DNA of 64,000 nt from positions 49,187 to 113,186 of the forward strand of contig JAPSLP010000015.1 in assembly GCA_031180665.1 (NCBI GenBank), in the 5' to 3' direction. Below the pieces are notes generated by a model. That model had not been told where the DNA came from. It was given only the letters and a program-made list of their open reading frames with translations, and ran no database searches. The stretch is from Cupriavidus sp. GTDB lineage: Bacteria; Pseudomonadota; Gammaproteobacteria; Burkholderiales; Burkholderiaceae. The position numbers were made by a program, and so were the translations under genes. Below are positions 54,866 through 64,000 of this stretch, in pieces; position 1 is the stretch's first letter, and every line of letters begins with the position of its first letter.

Positions 54866-55984
54866 TCATGCGGCCTGCTGGAATTCCGGCAGGCTGGCGA
54901 AGCGGCCAAGATGGTGGTCGACATCGCCGAAGGTGGTGTTGATCAGCGTCAGCCGCTTGAACATGTGCGCGGCCGGCAGTTCGTCGGTCACGCCCATGCC
55001 GCCGTGGATCTGCACCGCTTCCTGGCCGACCGTGCGCGCGGCCTGGCCGACCCGGGCCTTGGCCGCGGACACATAGCGGCGGCGCTCCTCGGGGCCGGCC
55101 TCGTCGAAGCGGGCCGCGGCCAGCAGCGTGATCGAGCGCGACTGCTCGGCATGGATGAACATCTCGACCATGCGGTGCTGCAGCGCCTGGAAGCGCGCGA
55201 TCGGCACGCCGAACTGCTGGCGCGTCTTGGCGTACTCGATGGTGGCCGCCGTCAGCGCGTCCATCACGCCCACGGCCTCGGCGCACAGCAGCACCGCGGC
55301 GTAGTCGGCAACCTGCTCGAGCAGCGCCCAGCCCTGCCCTTCGGCGCCCAGCAGCTCGCCGGCGGCGTCCTGGAAGGTGATATCCGCGGCGTGCAGATTG
55401 TCGATGGTGCGGTAGTCGCGGATGGTGACGCCCGGCGCCTTGGCATCGACCAGGTACAGCGAGATGCCGTCCTGGTCGGCGTTGCCACCGCCGGTGCGTG
55501 CCGACACCACCAGCTTGTCGGCCTGGCCGCCGTGAATCGCCACGACCTTGGTGCCGTTCAGCTTGCCGCCCTTGGCGGTCACGCGCACGTCGTTCAGCGC
55601 ATAACGCGCCTCGCGCTCGTTGAACGCGGTGGCCAGCTTGATCTCGCCGCCGGCGACCTGTTCGAGCACGGCGTCCTGGCCGCCGGCCTGCTTCAGCGCG
55701 TAGGCGGCGGTCACCGTCGCCAGATACGGCTCGACCACCAGCCCGCGGCCCAGCTCCTGCATCACCACCATCATGTCGATGGCGGTACCGTTGAAGCCGC
55801 CCTGCGCTTCGGGCATCGGCAGCGCGGTCAGGCCGAGTTCGACCAGCGCGTTCCAGGCCGCTTCGCTGTAGCCGGTTTCGCTCTTGTAGGCCTTCTTGCG
55901 GGACTCGAAGTCGTAGCTCTTGTCGATGAAGCGGCGTACCGCGTCAGCCAGTTGCTTCTGCTCGTCGCTGAGATTGAAGTTCAT
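54866..55984 (-). CDS. Acyl-CoA dehydrogenase (short, FadE-like second subunit type)
   Basis: This 372-residue acyl-CoA dehydrogenase fold protein starts MNFNLSDEQKQLADAVRRFIDKSY. The mid-domain is poorly conserved at the usual FAD motifs. The C-terminal QFGVPIARFQALQHRMVEMFIHAEQ and QIHGGMGVTDELPAAHMFKRLTLIN are typical. Such genes in tandem with a second dehydrogenase often form an alpha-2-beta-2 enzyme, as in steroid side-chain degradation. It begins 13 bases after the upstream dehydrogenase, in support of a complex. Confidence 0.92.
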   Translation of the reverse strand: MNFNLSDEQKQLADAVRRFIDKSYDFESRKKAYKSETGYSEAAWNALVELGLTALPMPEAQGGFNGTAIDMMVVMQELGRGLVVEPYLATVTAAYALKQAGGQDAVLEQVAGGEIKLATAFNEREARYALNDVRVTAKGGKLNGTKVVAIHGGQADKLVVSARTGGGNADQDGISLYLVDAKAPGVTIRDYRTIDNLHAADITFQDAAGELLGAEGQGWALLEQVADYAAVLLCAEAVGVMDALTAATIEYAKTRQQFGVPIARFQALQHRMVEMFIHAEQSRSITLLAAARFDEAGPEERRRYVSAAKARVGQAARTVGQEAVQIHGGMGVTDELPAAHMFKRLTLINTTFGDVDHHLGRFASLPEFQQAA

Positions 55985-55997
55985 GGTTCCTGTCTCC

Positions 55998-57200
55998 TCA
56001 CAGCCCCAGGATCATCTGGCTGATGATGTTCTTCTGGATTTCGTTGGATCCGCCGTAGATCGAGGTCTTGCGGAAGTTGAAGTAGTACGCGGCCAGCGGC
56101 GCGGCATCGTCGTAGCCGGTCACCGCATGCTCGGTCTCGCACTCCAGGTAGTCGCGGTCGAACGGCTGCGCGTACGGGCCGACGGCTTCGACCATCAGCT
56201 CGGTCAGCATCTGCTGGATCTCGGTGCCCTTGATCTTGAGCAGCGAGGCCTCGGGGCCGGGGCCCTTGCCGGCGCTTTCGCTCGACACCACGCGCAGCAC
56301 GGTGATCTCCAGCGCCATCAGCTCGATCTCCAGCGCGGCAACCTTGGCGCCAAACACCGGATCTTCCAGCAGCGGCTTGCCGTTCTTCTGCTGCTGGCGC
56401 GCGACGCGCTTCAGGAAGCCGAGCTCGCGCTTGGAATTGCCGACGCGGGCGATGCCGGTGCGCTCATGGCCGAGCAGGTACTTGGCGTAGGTCCAACCCT
56501 TGTTCTCCTCGCCGACGCGGTTCTCGACCGGCACCTTGACGTTGTCGAAGAAGACCTCGTTCACCTCGTGGTCCTCGTCGAGCATGATGATCGGACGCAC
56601 GGTGATGCCCGGCGTCTTCATGTCGATCAGCAGAAACGAGATGCCCTCCTGCTTCTTGGCTTCGGGGTCGGTGCGGACCAGGCAGAAGATCATGTCGGCG
56701 TGCTGGCCGAGCGTGGTCCAGGTCTTCTGGCCGTTGACGATGTAGTGCTTGCCGTCCGGCGTCAGTTCGGCGCGGGTCTTCAGCGAGGCCAGGTCCGAAC
56801 CCGAGCCCGGCTCCGAATAGCCCTGGCACCACCAGTCGGTGCAGTCCAGGATGCGCGGCAGGTAGTACGACTTCTGCTGCTCGTTGCCGTACTTCATGAT
56901 CACCGGCGCGACCATCGCCACGCCGAAGGGCAGCACGCCGGGCGCGCCGACGCGGGCATTTTCCTCATCCCAGATATGGCGCTGGGTCGCGTTCCAGCCG
57001 GTGCCGCCGAACTCGACCGGCCAGTGCGGCGCCGACCAGCCCTTCCCCGCCAGGATCTTGTGCCAGCGCACCAGATCGTCGCGGTTGGGCCGGCGGTGAT
57101 TCAGAATCTTGGCGCGAATGTCCGCCGGCAGGTTGGCTTCCAGCCAGCTGCGCACTTCCTCGCGGAAGGCGTTGTCGGCCGCCGTGTAGTTGAGATCCAT
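55998..57200 (-). CDS. Acyl-CoA dehydrogenase
   Basis: This 400-residue flavoenzyme has WPVEFGGTGWNATQRHIWDEENAR, CQGYSEPGSGSDLASLKTRAE, GQKTWTTLGQHADMIFCLVRTD and C-terminal KTSIYGGSNEIQKNIISQMILGL. All are characteristic of the group that works as heterotetramers on bulky acyl-CoA such as those from terpenoids or steroids. ATG 57200 is chosen; the frame extends far up without a start near conserved sequence. It is 90 bases after the DUF1178 gene and is followed by its likely partner. Confidence 0.94.
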   Translation of the reverse strand: MDLNYTAADNAFREEVRSWLEANLPADIRAKILNHRRPNRDDLVRWHKILAGKGWSAPHWPVEFGGTGWNATQRHIWDEENARVGAPGVLPFGVAMVAPVIMKYGNEQQKSYYLPRILDCTDWWCQGYSEPGSGSDLASLKTRAELTPDGKHYIVNGQKTWTTLGQHADMIFCLVRTDPEAKKQEGISFLLIDMKTPGITVRPIIMLDEDHEVNEVFFDNVKVPVENRVGEENKGWTYAKYLLGHERTGIARVGNSKRELGFLKRVARQQQKNGKPLLEDPVFGAKVAALEIELMALEITVLRVVSSESAGKGPGPEASLLKIKGTEIQQMLTELMVEAVGPYAQPFDRDYLECETEHAVTGYDDAAPLAAYYFNFRKTSIYGGSNEIQKNIISQMILGL

Positions 57201-57289
57201 GCCCGTCTCCAGTGATGCCGGCTGCGGCCGGCAAATTGTTCTGGCCAACGCGCCGTCGCACCGGCGCGAAGGCGGGCACGGGACGCGAT

Positions 57290-57751
57290 TCAGTGAGCCG
57301 TCTGCTTCAGCGCATCCGGCACCACGAGCGGAAACGTTTCGATGCCCTCCTCGGCGAGCGCCTGCACTTCCTCCGGCGACGCCGTCCCGCGGATGCCGCG
57401 TTCCGGTGCCTCGTCGTAATGCATGCGCCTGGCCTCCTCGGCAAAGCGCGGCCCCACGTCCTCGGTCTGCGCCAGCACCTGCCTGACCGCCTTCAGATAC
57501 AGCGATTGCAGAGCCTGCGCCGCCTGCGGGACCGCCTGTGCCTGCTGCGCCGCCGCCTGGGGCACCGGCGGGCGCTCGGCCGCGCCGGACAGATTCAGGC
57601 GCGGAGCGCTCGGCAGCCGCGTCACCGCGTGGTCGCCGCAAACAGGACACTGAACGAGATCGCGCGAAATCTGCGACTGCGCATCCTCCTCCGAAGCAAA
57701 CCAGCCTTCGAACCGATGGTCATGCGCACAGCGCAGGTCGAGCACCTTCAT
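57290..57751 (-). CDS. DUF1178 family protein
   Basis: This 153-residue protein starts MKVLDLRCAHDHRFEGWFASEEDAQSQ and has a CPVCG motif (CPVCGDHAVTRLPSAPRL), the features of DUF1178, which is common in beta- and alpha-proteobacteria. The Cys pair with the N-terminal Cys/His may bind zinc. A Gln/Ala-rich linker sits in the middle. The function is unknown. It is upstream of the acyl-CoA dehydrogenases and may share their transcript. Confidence 0.92.
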   Translation of the reverse strand: MKVLDLRCAHDHRFEGWFASEEDAQSQISRDLVQCPVCGDHAVTRLPSAPRLNLSGAAERPPVPQAAAQQAQAVPQAAQALQSLYLKAVRQVLAQTEDVGPRFAEEARRMHYDEAPERGIRGTASPEEVQALAEEGIETFPLVVPDALKQTAH

Positions 57752-57893
57752 GATGTTTCCAGCCCGTCAAAGCAATATTAGCCGTGAATCGGAAATTTGT
57801 GAACGGTCGTTCTAATTTTTTCCTGACCGATGCCGGCCCGCAGGGCTGGCGTGTCGGAAAGATGGTAGCGCTTCGGGGAAATTAAAGGTGGGT

Positions 57894-58062
57894 TGCCCTC
57901 TCCCCGGCCCTCTCCCGCAAGCGAGAGAGGGAGAACACCGGCAGATAGTCGAACCGCCACGGGTTGCTCCCTTCCCCCCGCAAGCGGTAGACCGGCACAT
58001 GGTCAAACCGCGATGGGTCGCTCCCCTCTCCCGCTTGCGGGAGAGGGGCCGGGGGAGAGGGC
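57894..58062. repeat. Dispersed palindromic repeats in the DUF1178-NUDIX gap
   Basis: The 344-base gap 57752-58095 has no gene. It holds two clear copies (57894-57936 and 58021-58062) and one decayed copy (about 57963-57990) of the CCCTCTCCCGCAAGCGGGAG palindrome family, plus linking ATGGTC/AACCGC sequence shared between copies. Confidence 0.85.
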
Positions 58063-58095
58063 AAGCGGCGTCAGGATCCGCGACTCAGCCCGCAA

Positions 58096-58731
58096 TCACG
58101 CCGGCACCTTCTGCTCGCCCGGCTGCCACGCCCCCGACAGCACCTTCTCCAGCCAGAACGCGCCGATGATGGTCTTGACGTCCGTAATGCGGCCCTGGCG
58201 GACCCAGTCGATCACCTGCCCGGCCGGCACGATCAGCGTCTCCAGGAATTCGCCGTCGTCGAGTGCCGCCTCGCCGGCGGTCAGCTCGCGTGCCAGGAAC
58301 AGGTCGATGAACTCGGTCGAGTACGAGATCACCGGGTGGATGCGGGTCAGATAGTCCCAGCGCGCGGCGCTGTAGCCGGTTTCCTCGCGCAGCTCGCGCT
58401 CGCCGCAGCGCTGCGCCCCTTCCTGCGGGTCGAGCTTGCCGGCCGGGAATTCGAGCATCACCTCGCGCACCGCATAGCGGAACTGGCGCTCCACCAGCAC
58501 GGTGCCGTCGTCGAACAGCGGGATCATCATCACCGCGCCGGGATGCTCGACATACTCGCGGCCGGCCTGCTTGCCGTCGGGCAGCCGCACGATGTCCTGC
58601 TTGAGCGTCAGAAACTTGCCCCGGTGCAGCGTCGCGGACGCCAGGGGGACTTCCTTCAGATGGTCGTCGCCGCTGGCGTCGAGCGCTTCGGGGGAGACCG
58701 GGGAGGCGGCTTTCGAATGGGATGACGACAT
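58096..58731 (-). CDS. NUDIX hydrolase (ADP-ribose pyrophosphatase type)
   Basis: This 211-residue NUDIX enzyme has the NUDIX box from about residue 110: GERELREETGYSA, with the upstream GKLDPQEGAQRC completing GX5EX7REUXEEXGU. It has VMMIPLFDDGTVLVERQFRY and EFPAGKLD, the ADP-ribose pyrophosphatase marks. It hydrolyses ADP-ribose or related nucleotides. It follows DUF2818 and nuoN in the same direction, a conserved order in beta-proteobacteria. Confidence 0.94.
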   Translation of the reverse strand: MSSSHSKAASPVSPEALDASGDDHLKEVPLASATLHRGKFLTLKQDIVRLPDGKQAGREYVEHPGAVMMIPLFDDGTVLVERQFRYAVREVMLEFPAGKLDPQEGAQRCGERELREETGYSAARWDYLTRIHPVISYSTEFIDLFLARELTAGEAALDDGEFLETLIVPAGQVIDWVRQGRITDVKTIIGAFWLEKVLSGAWQPGEQKVPA

Positions 58732-58779
58732 GAACCCTCCGGGGTGGCGAGGCCGCCGAAGGTCATGCCGGATTCGGCG

Positions 58780-59088
58780 TCAGCTCGCGCGATGTTTGAC
58801 CAGGTATTGCCAGGTGTAGCCGGGGAAGGCGAACACCAGCATCAGGCAGGCGGTGATCGCATAGAACTGCCAGCCCTGGGCAAAGCGGTTGCCCAGGCCG
58901 GCCTCGACGGCGAAACCGACCGCGCCGACCAGCAGATAGTAGACGATCAGCTCGGCGAGCCGCACCCAGAACGGCTTGCGCGGCTTGCCGAGCGGAATGA
59001 CCGCAAACAGGCGCTGGTTGACGAAGGGCAGATTGGCACAGGCCAATGCCAGCAGGATGACAAACCAGCCGCCCGCGGATGCGCTCAT
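58780..59088 (-). CDS. DUF2818 family membrane protein
   Basis: This 102-residue protein has three hydrophobic segments (GWFVILLALACANLPFV, ELIVYYLLVGAVGFAVE, FYAITACLMLVFAFPGY). DUF2818 is found right after nuoN in beta-proteobacteria, which suggests a link to complex I or the membrane, but no function is known. It is 45 bases after nuoN and 48 before the NUDIX gene. Confidence 0.92.
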   Translation of the reverse strand: MSASAGGWFVILLALACANLPFVNQRLFAVIPLGKPRKPFWVRLAELIVYYLLVGAVGFAVEAGLGNRFAQGWQFYAITACLMLVFAFPGYTWQYLVKHRAS

Positions 59089-59133
59089 TGCGGCTCGCGT
59101 GAGGTTCGCTCGAGGTTCACGTGACCGCGGCGC

Positions 59134-60609
59134 TCAGGCGCCCAGCGTGGTGCGCACGACCTGGTAGCACAGGTTCATCAGCGCGGCCGGGAAGATGCCC
59201 AGCGCGACGATGACCAGGCCGTTCAGGCTCAGCAGCGAACGCAGGCCGCCCGAGGCTTCCAGCGTTTCCTCGCCGGCCGGCACGTCGAAGTACATCAGCT
59301 TGACGATGCGCAGGTAGTAGAACGCGCCGATCAGCGAGAACAGCACCGCCACCACGGCCAGCCACGACATGCCCGCCGCGACCACCGCTTCCAGCACCGC
59401 CAGCTTGGCGTAGAAACCCACGGTCGGCGGGATGCCGGCCAGCGAGAACATCATCACCAGCATCAGCAGGGCGAACCACGGGTTGCGGCGCGACATGCCC
59501 TTCAGGTCTTCCAGCGTCTCGGCCTCGAAGCCCTTGTTGGTGCGCAGCAGGATGATGCCGAAGGTGCCCAGCGTGGTCAGCACATAGGTGACCGCGTAGA
59601 ACATCGCCGAGCCGTAGGCGCTGGCGGCGCCGTCGGTCTGGCCGCCGGCCACGCCCGACAGCATGCCCAGCAGCAGGAAGCCCATGTGCGAGATCGTCGA
59701 ATACGCCAGCATCCGCTTCAGATTGCTCTGCACGATCGCGGTCAGGTTGCCGATCGCCAGCGACACCACCGCCAGCACCGACAGCATGACCTGCCAGTCC
59801 ACCGCCAGCGGCAGCAGGCCTTCGACCAGGATGCGCAGCGTCATCGCGAAGGCGGCCAGCTTCGGCGCACCGGCGATCAGCAGCGTCACCGCGGTCGGCG
59901 AGCCCTGGTAGATATCCGGAATCCACATGTGGAACGGCGCGGCGCCCAGCTTGAAGGCGAGACCGGCGACCAGGAACACCACGCCGAAGGCCAGCATCGT
60001 CGTGTTGACGCGGCCCGATTCGACCACGCGGAACACTTCGCCAAGGTTCAGCGAGCCGGTGGCGCCGTACATCATCGACATGCCGTACAGCAGGAAGCCC
60101 GAGGCCAGCGCGCCCAGCACGAAGTACTTCATCGCCGATTCGGACGTCACGCGCGAATCGCGGCGCAGCGCGACCAGCGCGTACGACGACAGCGACAGCA
60201 GTTCCACGCCCAGGTACAGCGTCAGGAAGTTGTTGCCGGTGATCATCACGATCTGGCCGCCCAGCGTGAACAGCGCCAGCATGTAGAACTCGCCGGCATA
60301 CAGGTCACGATCGCCGAGGTAGCGGCGGGTGTAGACCAGCGTCACGAACAGCGCCAGCGCCGAGAACGAGGCCAGCACGTTCGCCATTGGGTCGATCACG
60401 GCCAGATTGGAGAAGGCGTAGTGGGTCTCGCCGTTGGCGGCATTCAGGCCGAACCAGACCGTCAGCACCAGCGTGATCAGCAGCGACAGCGGATAGGCGA
60501 CGCTCGGGCGGTTCTTGCCGCGCGCGAGGTCGATCCAGTTGACCGCCGCGATGGCGATCGCCAGGAAGATGATCGGGGCGACAGGCGCCCAAGTCGTGGT
60601 CGATTCCAT
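59134..60609 (-). CDS. nuoN: NADH-quinone oxidoreductase subunit N
   Basis: This 491-residue antiporter-like membrane subunit of complex I takes part in proton pumping. It has about 14 transmembrane segments. Motifs include LGVELLSLSSYALVALRRDS (with the conserved Glu), AMKYFVLGALASGFLLYG, KLGAAPFHMWIPDIYQGSP and RMLAYSTISHMGFLLLG. It is the last nuo gene, 18 bases after nuoM. Confidence 0.98.
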   Translation of the reverse strand: MESTTTWAPVAPIIFLAIAIAAVNWIDLARGKNRPSVAYPLSLLITLVLTVWFGLNAANGETHYAFSNLAVIDPMANVLASFSALALFVTLVYTRRYLGDRDLYAGEFYMLALFTLGGQIVMITGNNFLTLYLGVELLSLSSYALVALRRDSRVTSESAMKYFVLGALASGFLLYGMSMMYGATGSLNLGEVFRVVESGRVNTTMLAFGVVFLVAGLAFKLGAAPFHMWIPDIYQGSPTAVTLLIAGAPKLAAFAMTLRILVEGLLPLAVDWQVMLSVLAVVSLAIGNLTAIVQSNLKRMLAYSTISHMGFLLLGMLSGVAGGQTDGAASAYGSAMFYAVTYVLTTLGTFGIILLRTNKGFEAETLEDLKGMSRRNPWFALLMLVMMFSLAGIPPTVGFYAKLAVLEAVVAAGMSWLAVVAVLFSLIGAFYYLRIVKLMYFDVPAGEETLEASGGLRSLLSLNGLVIVALGIFPAALMNLCYQVVRTTLGA

Positions 60610-60627
60610 GATTCGTTCTCTCCCTGC

Positions 60628-62094
60628 TTACAGCTTGGACTGCGCCACGTGCGACAGCAGGTTGACCACCGATGCGTGCATCACATCGGTAAAGGGTTTC
60701 GGATGCAGGCCCATGTACAGCGTCATCGCGGCCAGCAGGCCCAGCATGACGAACTCGCGCTTGTTCAGGTCGATCAGCTCGGCGACGTGCTGGTGCTTGA
60801 CCTCGCCGAACACCACGCGCTTGACCATCCACAGCGAATAAGCCGCGCCCAGGATCAGCGAAGTGGCCGCTGCCAGGCCGATCCAGAAGTTGTACTGAAC
60901 CCCGCCCAGGATCACCATCCACTCGCCGACGAAGCCGGAGGTGGCCGGCAGGCCGCTGTTGGCCATCGCGAAGAACACCGCGAAGGCCGCGAACTTCGGC
61001 ATCGTGTTGACCACGCCGCCGTAGTCGGCGATCTGGCGCGAGTGCACGCGGTCATACAGCACGCCGATGCAAAGGAACATCGCGCCCGAGATGAAGCCGT
61101 GCGAAATCATCTGCACGATGCCGCCCTCGATGCCGATCTCGCTGAAGATGAAGAAGCCCAGCGTGACGAAGCCCATGTGGGCGATCGACGAGTACGCGAC
61201 CAGCTTCTTCATGTCGGCCTGCACCATCGCCACCAGGCCGATGTAGATCACGGCCACCAGCGAGATCGCGATGATGAACGCGGCCAGGCTGTGGCTGGCG
61301 TCCGGCGCGATCGGCAGCGAGAAGCGCAGGAAGCCGTAGGCGCCCAGCTTCAGCATGATGGCGGCCAGCACCACCGAGCCGCCGGTCGGCGCCTCGACGT
61401 GGGCGTCCGGCAGCCAGGTGTGGACCGGCCACATCGGCACCTTGACGGCGAAGGCGAGGAAGAACGCCAGGAACAGCAGCACCTGCTCCTGCATCGACAG
61501 CTTGGCCTGATGCCATTGCAGGATCTCGAAGCTGCCGGTCTTGTTGTACAGGTACAGCAGCGCGACCAGCGTCAGCAGCGAGCCGAGCAGCGTGTACAGG
61601 AAGAACTTGAAGGCCGCGTAGACCCGGTTCGGACCGCCCCAGACGCCGATGATGATGTACATCGGGATCAGCGTGGCCTCGAAGAACACGTAGAACAGCA
61701 TGCCGTCGAGCGCGGCGAACACGCCCACCATGATGCCCGACAGGATCAGGAACGAGGCCATGTAGGCTGCCACGCGCTCGGTGATGACCTCCCAGCCGGC
61801 GATCACGACGATCACCGTGATGAAGGCGGTCAGCACCACGAACCACATCGAGATGCCGTCGACGCCGAGGTGGTAGTTGATGTTGAAGCGCTCGATCCAC
61901 GACACCTTCTCGACGAACTGCATCTGCGCGGTGCCGCGGTCGAAGTGCAGCACCAGCGGGAGCGTGACGAGGAAGCTGACGATCGAGCCGAACAGCGCGG
62001 TCCAGCGGACGAAGCCCGGGCTGCGATCCGAGCCGAAAGCCAGCACCAGCAAGCCGAAAAAGATAGGCAGCCAGATAGCGAAAGAGAGAACCAT
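60628..62094 (-). CDS. nuoM: NADH-quinone oxidoreductase subunit M
   Basis: This 488-residue antiporter-like subunit of complex I has YHLGVDGISMWFVVLTAF, the conserved Glu in FEATLIPMYIIIGVWGG, KVPMWPVHTWLPDAHVEAPT, KKLVAYSSIAHMGFVTLG and LPATSGFVGEW. It is 14 bases after nuoL. Confidence 0.98.
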   Translation of the reverse strand: MVLSFAIWLPIFFGLLVLAFGSDRSPGFVRWTALFGSIVSFLVTLPLVLHFDRGTAQMQFVEKVSWIERFNINYHLGVDGISMWFVVLTAFITVIVVIAGWEVITERVAAYMASFLILSGIMVGVFAALDGMLFYVFFEATLIPMYIIIGVWGGPNRVYAAFKFFLYTLLGSLLTLVALLYLYNKTGSFEILQWHQAKLSMQEQVLLFLAFFLAFAVKVPMWPVHTWLPDAHVEAPTGGSVVLAAIMLKLGAYGFLRFSLPIAPDASHSLAAFIIAISLVAVIYIGLVAMVQADMKKLVAYSSIAHMGFVTLGFFIFSEIGIEGGIVQMISHGFISGAMFLCIGVLYDRVHSRQIADYGGVVNTMPKFAAFAVFFAMANSGLPATSGFVGEWMVILGGVQYNFWIGLAAATSLILGAAYSLWMVKRVVFGEVKHQHVAELIDLNKREFVMLGLLAAMTLYMGLHPKPFTDVMHASVVNLLSHVAQSKL

Positions 62095-62108
62095 TTTCGT
62101 TGTATTCC

Positions 62109-64000
62109 TTACTTGGCGCCCACCGCGCTAGCCGAGCCGAAGATCGTGATCGACAGCAGCACCAGCATGCCCAGGATCATCGCGAATGCGTAGTGATAGA
62201 TATAGCCGGACTGCACGTAGCGGCTGACCGAAGCGACCCAGCCGACCACGCGCGCGGAGCCGTTGACCAGCAGGCCGTCGATCAGGCCCTGGTCGCCGCC
62301 CTTCCACAGGCCCGTGCCGAGCAGGCGCGCACCGCGGGCGAACACCGCTTCGTTGATGGCGTCCATGTAGTACTTGTTGTCGAGCAACTTGTACACGCCG
62401 CTGAAGCGTTGCTGGATGGCCGCCGGGATGTCGGGGCGCTTCATGTAGAAGAACCACGACAGCACGACGCCGGCCAGCGCGAGCCACAGCACCGGGGTCT
62501 GCAGCGAGTGGATGCCCATCGCGACCCAGCCGTGGAACATGCCGGCCAGCTCGCGCATCGCGTGGTGGTTCTCGCCGACGAAGATCACGTCCTGGAACGC
62601 CACGCCGTTCTTGAAGAAGTCGCCGAACAGCATCGGCTCGATCGCGATCGCACCGATCACCACCGACGGGATCGCCAGCAGTACCAGCGGCAGCGTCACC
62701 ACCCACGGCGACTCGTGCGGCTTCTCGCCCGGGGCCAGGCCATGGTGGTGGTCGTCGCCATGCGCCTCCTCCTCTTCCTCGGCGTGGTCGTGGTGCAGGT
62801 GCGGCTTGCCGAAGCGCTCCTCGCCGTGGAACACCAGGAAGTACATCCGGAACGAGTAGAACGCGGTGACGAATACGCCCGCCATCACGGCGAAGTAGGC
62901 GAAGCCCGATCCGGCGATGTGCGACTCCGCGACGGCCTCGATGATCGAGTCCTTCGAGTAGAAGCCCGCGAAGAACGGCGTGCCGATCAGCGCCAGCGAA
63001 CCGACCAGCGAGGTGATCCAGGTGATCGGCATGTACTTGCGCAGGCCGCCCATGTTGCGGATGTCCTGGTCATGGTGCATGCCGATGATCACCGAACCCG
63101 CGGCCAGGAACAGCAGCGCCTTGAAGAAGGCGTGGGTCATCAGGTGGAACACCGCGACCTGGTAGGCCGAGGCGCCCAGCGCGACGGTCATGTAGCCCAG
63201 CTGCGACAGCGTCGAGTAGGCGACCACGCGCTTGATGTCGTTCTGGATGATGCCCAGGAAGCCCATGAACAGCGCGGTAATCGCGCCGATCACCAGCACG
63301 AAGGACAGCGCGGCGTCGGACAGCTCGAACAGCGGCGACATGCGGCTGACCATGAAGATGCCGGCGGTCACCATTGTGGCCGCGTGGATCAGCGCCGAGA
63401 TCGGCGTCGGGCCTTCCATCGAGTCCGGCAGCCACACGTGCAGAGGGAACTGCGCCGACTTGCCCATCGCGCCGATGAACAGGCAGATGCACGCCACCGT
63501 CAGCATCATCCAGTCGGTGCCCGGGAACGTCACGGTCGCCAGCTGCTCGCGCGCGGCGAACACGTCGGTGTAGTTCAGGCTGCCGCTGTAGGCCAGCAGC
63601 AGGCCGATGCCCAGGATGAAGCCGAAATCGCCGACGCGGTTGACCAGGAAGGCCTTCAGGTTGGCAAAGATCGCCGTCGGGCGGGTGTACCAGAAGCCGA
63701 TCAGCAGATACGAGACGAGACCCACCGCTTCCCAGCCGAAGAACAGCTGCAGGAAGTTGTTGCTCATCACCAGCATCAGCATCGAGAAGGTGAACAGCGA
63801 GATGTAGGCGAAGAACCGGTTATAGCCCGGGTCGCCCTGCATGTAGCCGACGGTGTAGATGTGGACCATCAGCGAGACGAAGGTCACCACCACCATCATC
63901 ATCGCGGTCAGCGAGTCGACCAGGAAGCCGACCTCCATCTTCAGCGGATGGCCGTTGAACGGCAGCACCATCCACTCATAGACCGTGGCGTTGAAGCTGG
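62109..64000 (-). CDS. nuoL: NADH-quinone oxidoreductase subunit L (5' end outside window)
   Basis: This is the largest antiporter-like subunit of complex I. The frame is open to the window edge, so the start is missing; 629 residues are visible, beginning ASFNATVYEWMVLPF-like. Motifs are GWEAVGLVSYLLIGFWY, SAQFPLHVWLPDSMEGPTP, KRVVAYSTLSQLGYMTVALG and HHDQDIRNMGGLRKYMP. A His/Glu-rich loop (HHDHAEEEEEAHGDDHHHG) lies before the long lateral helix. The C-terminus has the amphipathic helix and final transmembrane segment. Confidence 0.97.
   Translation of the reverse strand, partial: SFNATVYEWMVLPFNGHPLKMEVGFLVDSLTAMMMVVVTFVSLMVHIYTVGYMQGDPGYNRFFAYISLFTFSMLMLVMSNNFLQLFFGWEAVGLVSYLLIGFWYTRPTAIFANLKAFLVNRVGDFGFILGIGLLLAYSGSLNYTDVFAAREQLATVTFPGTDWMMLTVACICLFIGAMGKSAQFPLHVWLPDSMEGPTPISALIHAATMVTAGIFMVSRMSPLFELSDAALSFVLVIGAITALFMGFLGIIQNDIKRVVAYSTLSQLGYMTVALGASAYQVAVFHLMTHAFFKALLFLAAGSVIIGMHHDQDIRNMGGLRKYMPITWITSLVGSLALIGTPFFAGFYSKDSIIEAVAESHIAGSGFAYFAVMAGVFVTAFYSFRMYFLVFHGEERFGKPHLHHDHAEEEEEAHGDDHHHGLAPGEKPHESPWVVTLPLVLLAIPSVVIGAIAIEPMLFGDFFKNGVAFQDVIFVGENHHAMRELAGMFHGWVAMGIHSLQTPVLWLALAGVVLSWFFYMKRPDIPAAIQQRFSGVYKLLDNKYYMDAINEAVFARGARLLGTGLWKGGDQGLIDGLLVNGSARVVGWVASVSRYVQSGYIYHYAFAMILGMLVLLSITIFGSASAVGAK

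Overview
The window is a piece of a high-G+C beta-proteobacterial chromosome, most likely a Cupriavidus/Ralstonia-type member of the Burkholderiaceae. This rests on codon use, the nuoLMN-DUF2818-NUDIX order, orphan Bug-type solute-binding proteins, and a urtABCDE-ureDA-J-BC-EFG urea/urease block. No rRNA, tRNA, CRISPR array, transposase, integrase or prophage gene was seen. Most of the window is ordinary core chromosome with a few accessory islets.

Layout. 1-4.5 kb: the 3' part of recN; a small lipoprotein that resembles a subtilase propeptide; a secreted S8 protease with a poly-Gly linker and a GlyGly-CTERM-type tail; and, convergent to it, a rhombosortase-like membrane protease, the expected processing enzyme for such tails. 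4.5-14.4 kb: glnE (minus), then divergent yhdP, a nitrilase-family amidase and tldD. 14.4-15.9 kb: aroG, preceded by what reads as a complete transcription attenuator (promoter, Phe/Tyr-rich leader peptide, competing hairpins, terminator). 16-19.9 kb: two small cytochromes c (minus), then moxR-GNAT-VWA/CoxE (plus). 20-28 kb: a LysR regulator divergent from a Bug protein, an N-formylglutamate amidohydrolase, a lipoprotein with a histone-like basic tail, an M14 cytosolic-type carboxypeptidase, yaaA, a PIN-domain protein and a class I aminotransferase. 28-34.8 kb: a GST, a beta-oxidation operon (3-hydroxyacyl-CoA dehydrogenase, enoyl-CoA hydratase, APH-type kinase), a second Bug protein, and a Cys-rich small protein translationally coupled to a sirtuin. 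35-36.6 kb: one unrecognised 516-residue coiled-coil protein of less G+C-rich composition. 36.7-40.8 kb: a LysR regulator divergent from an acyl-CoA dehydrogenase, a GST and an XRE regulator.

40.8-53.6 kb is a single long minus-strand block: the urea ABC transporter (urtABCDE) followed by urease structural and accessory genes. A near-consensus sigma-54 promoter with NtrC-like sites lies upstream of urtA, so urea uptake and hydrolysis look nitrogen-regulated. A DUF559 gene, whose 3' half is built from a dispersed palindromic repeat, sits inside this block between ureE and ureF and overlaps ureF by ATGA. 53.7-57.8 kb: an acyl-CoA dehydrogenase/MaoC module for CoA-thioester catabolism and a DUF1178 gene. 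58-64 kb: the 3' end of the NADH dehydrogenase operon (nuoL partial, nuoM, nuoN), DUF2818 and a NUDIX hydrolase.

The most noteworthy items are the aroG attenuator, the protease/rhombosortase/propeptide-lipoprotein locus, the repeat-expanded DUF559 gene inside the urease operon, the sigma-54/NtrC control region, and the unknown 516-residue protein. All calls come from reading the sequence by eye; no database search was run.
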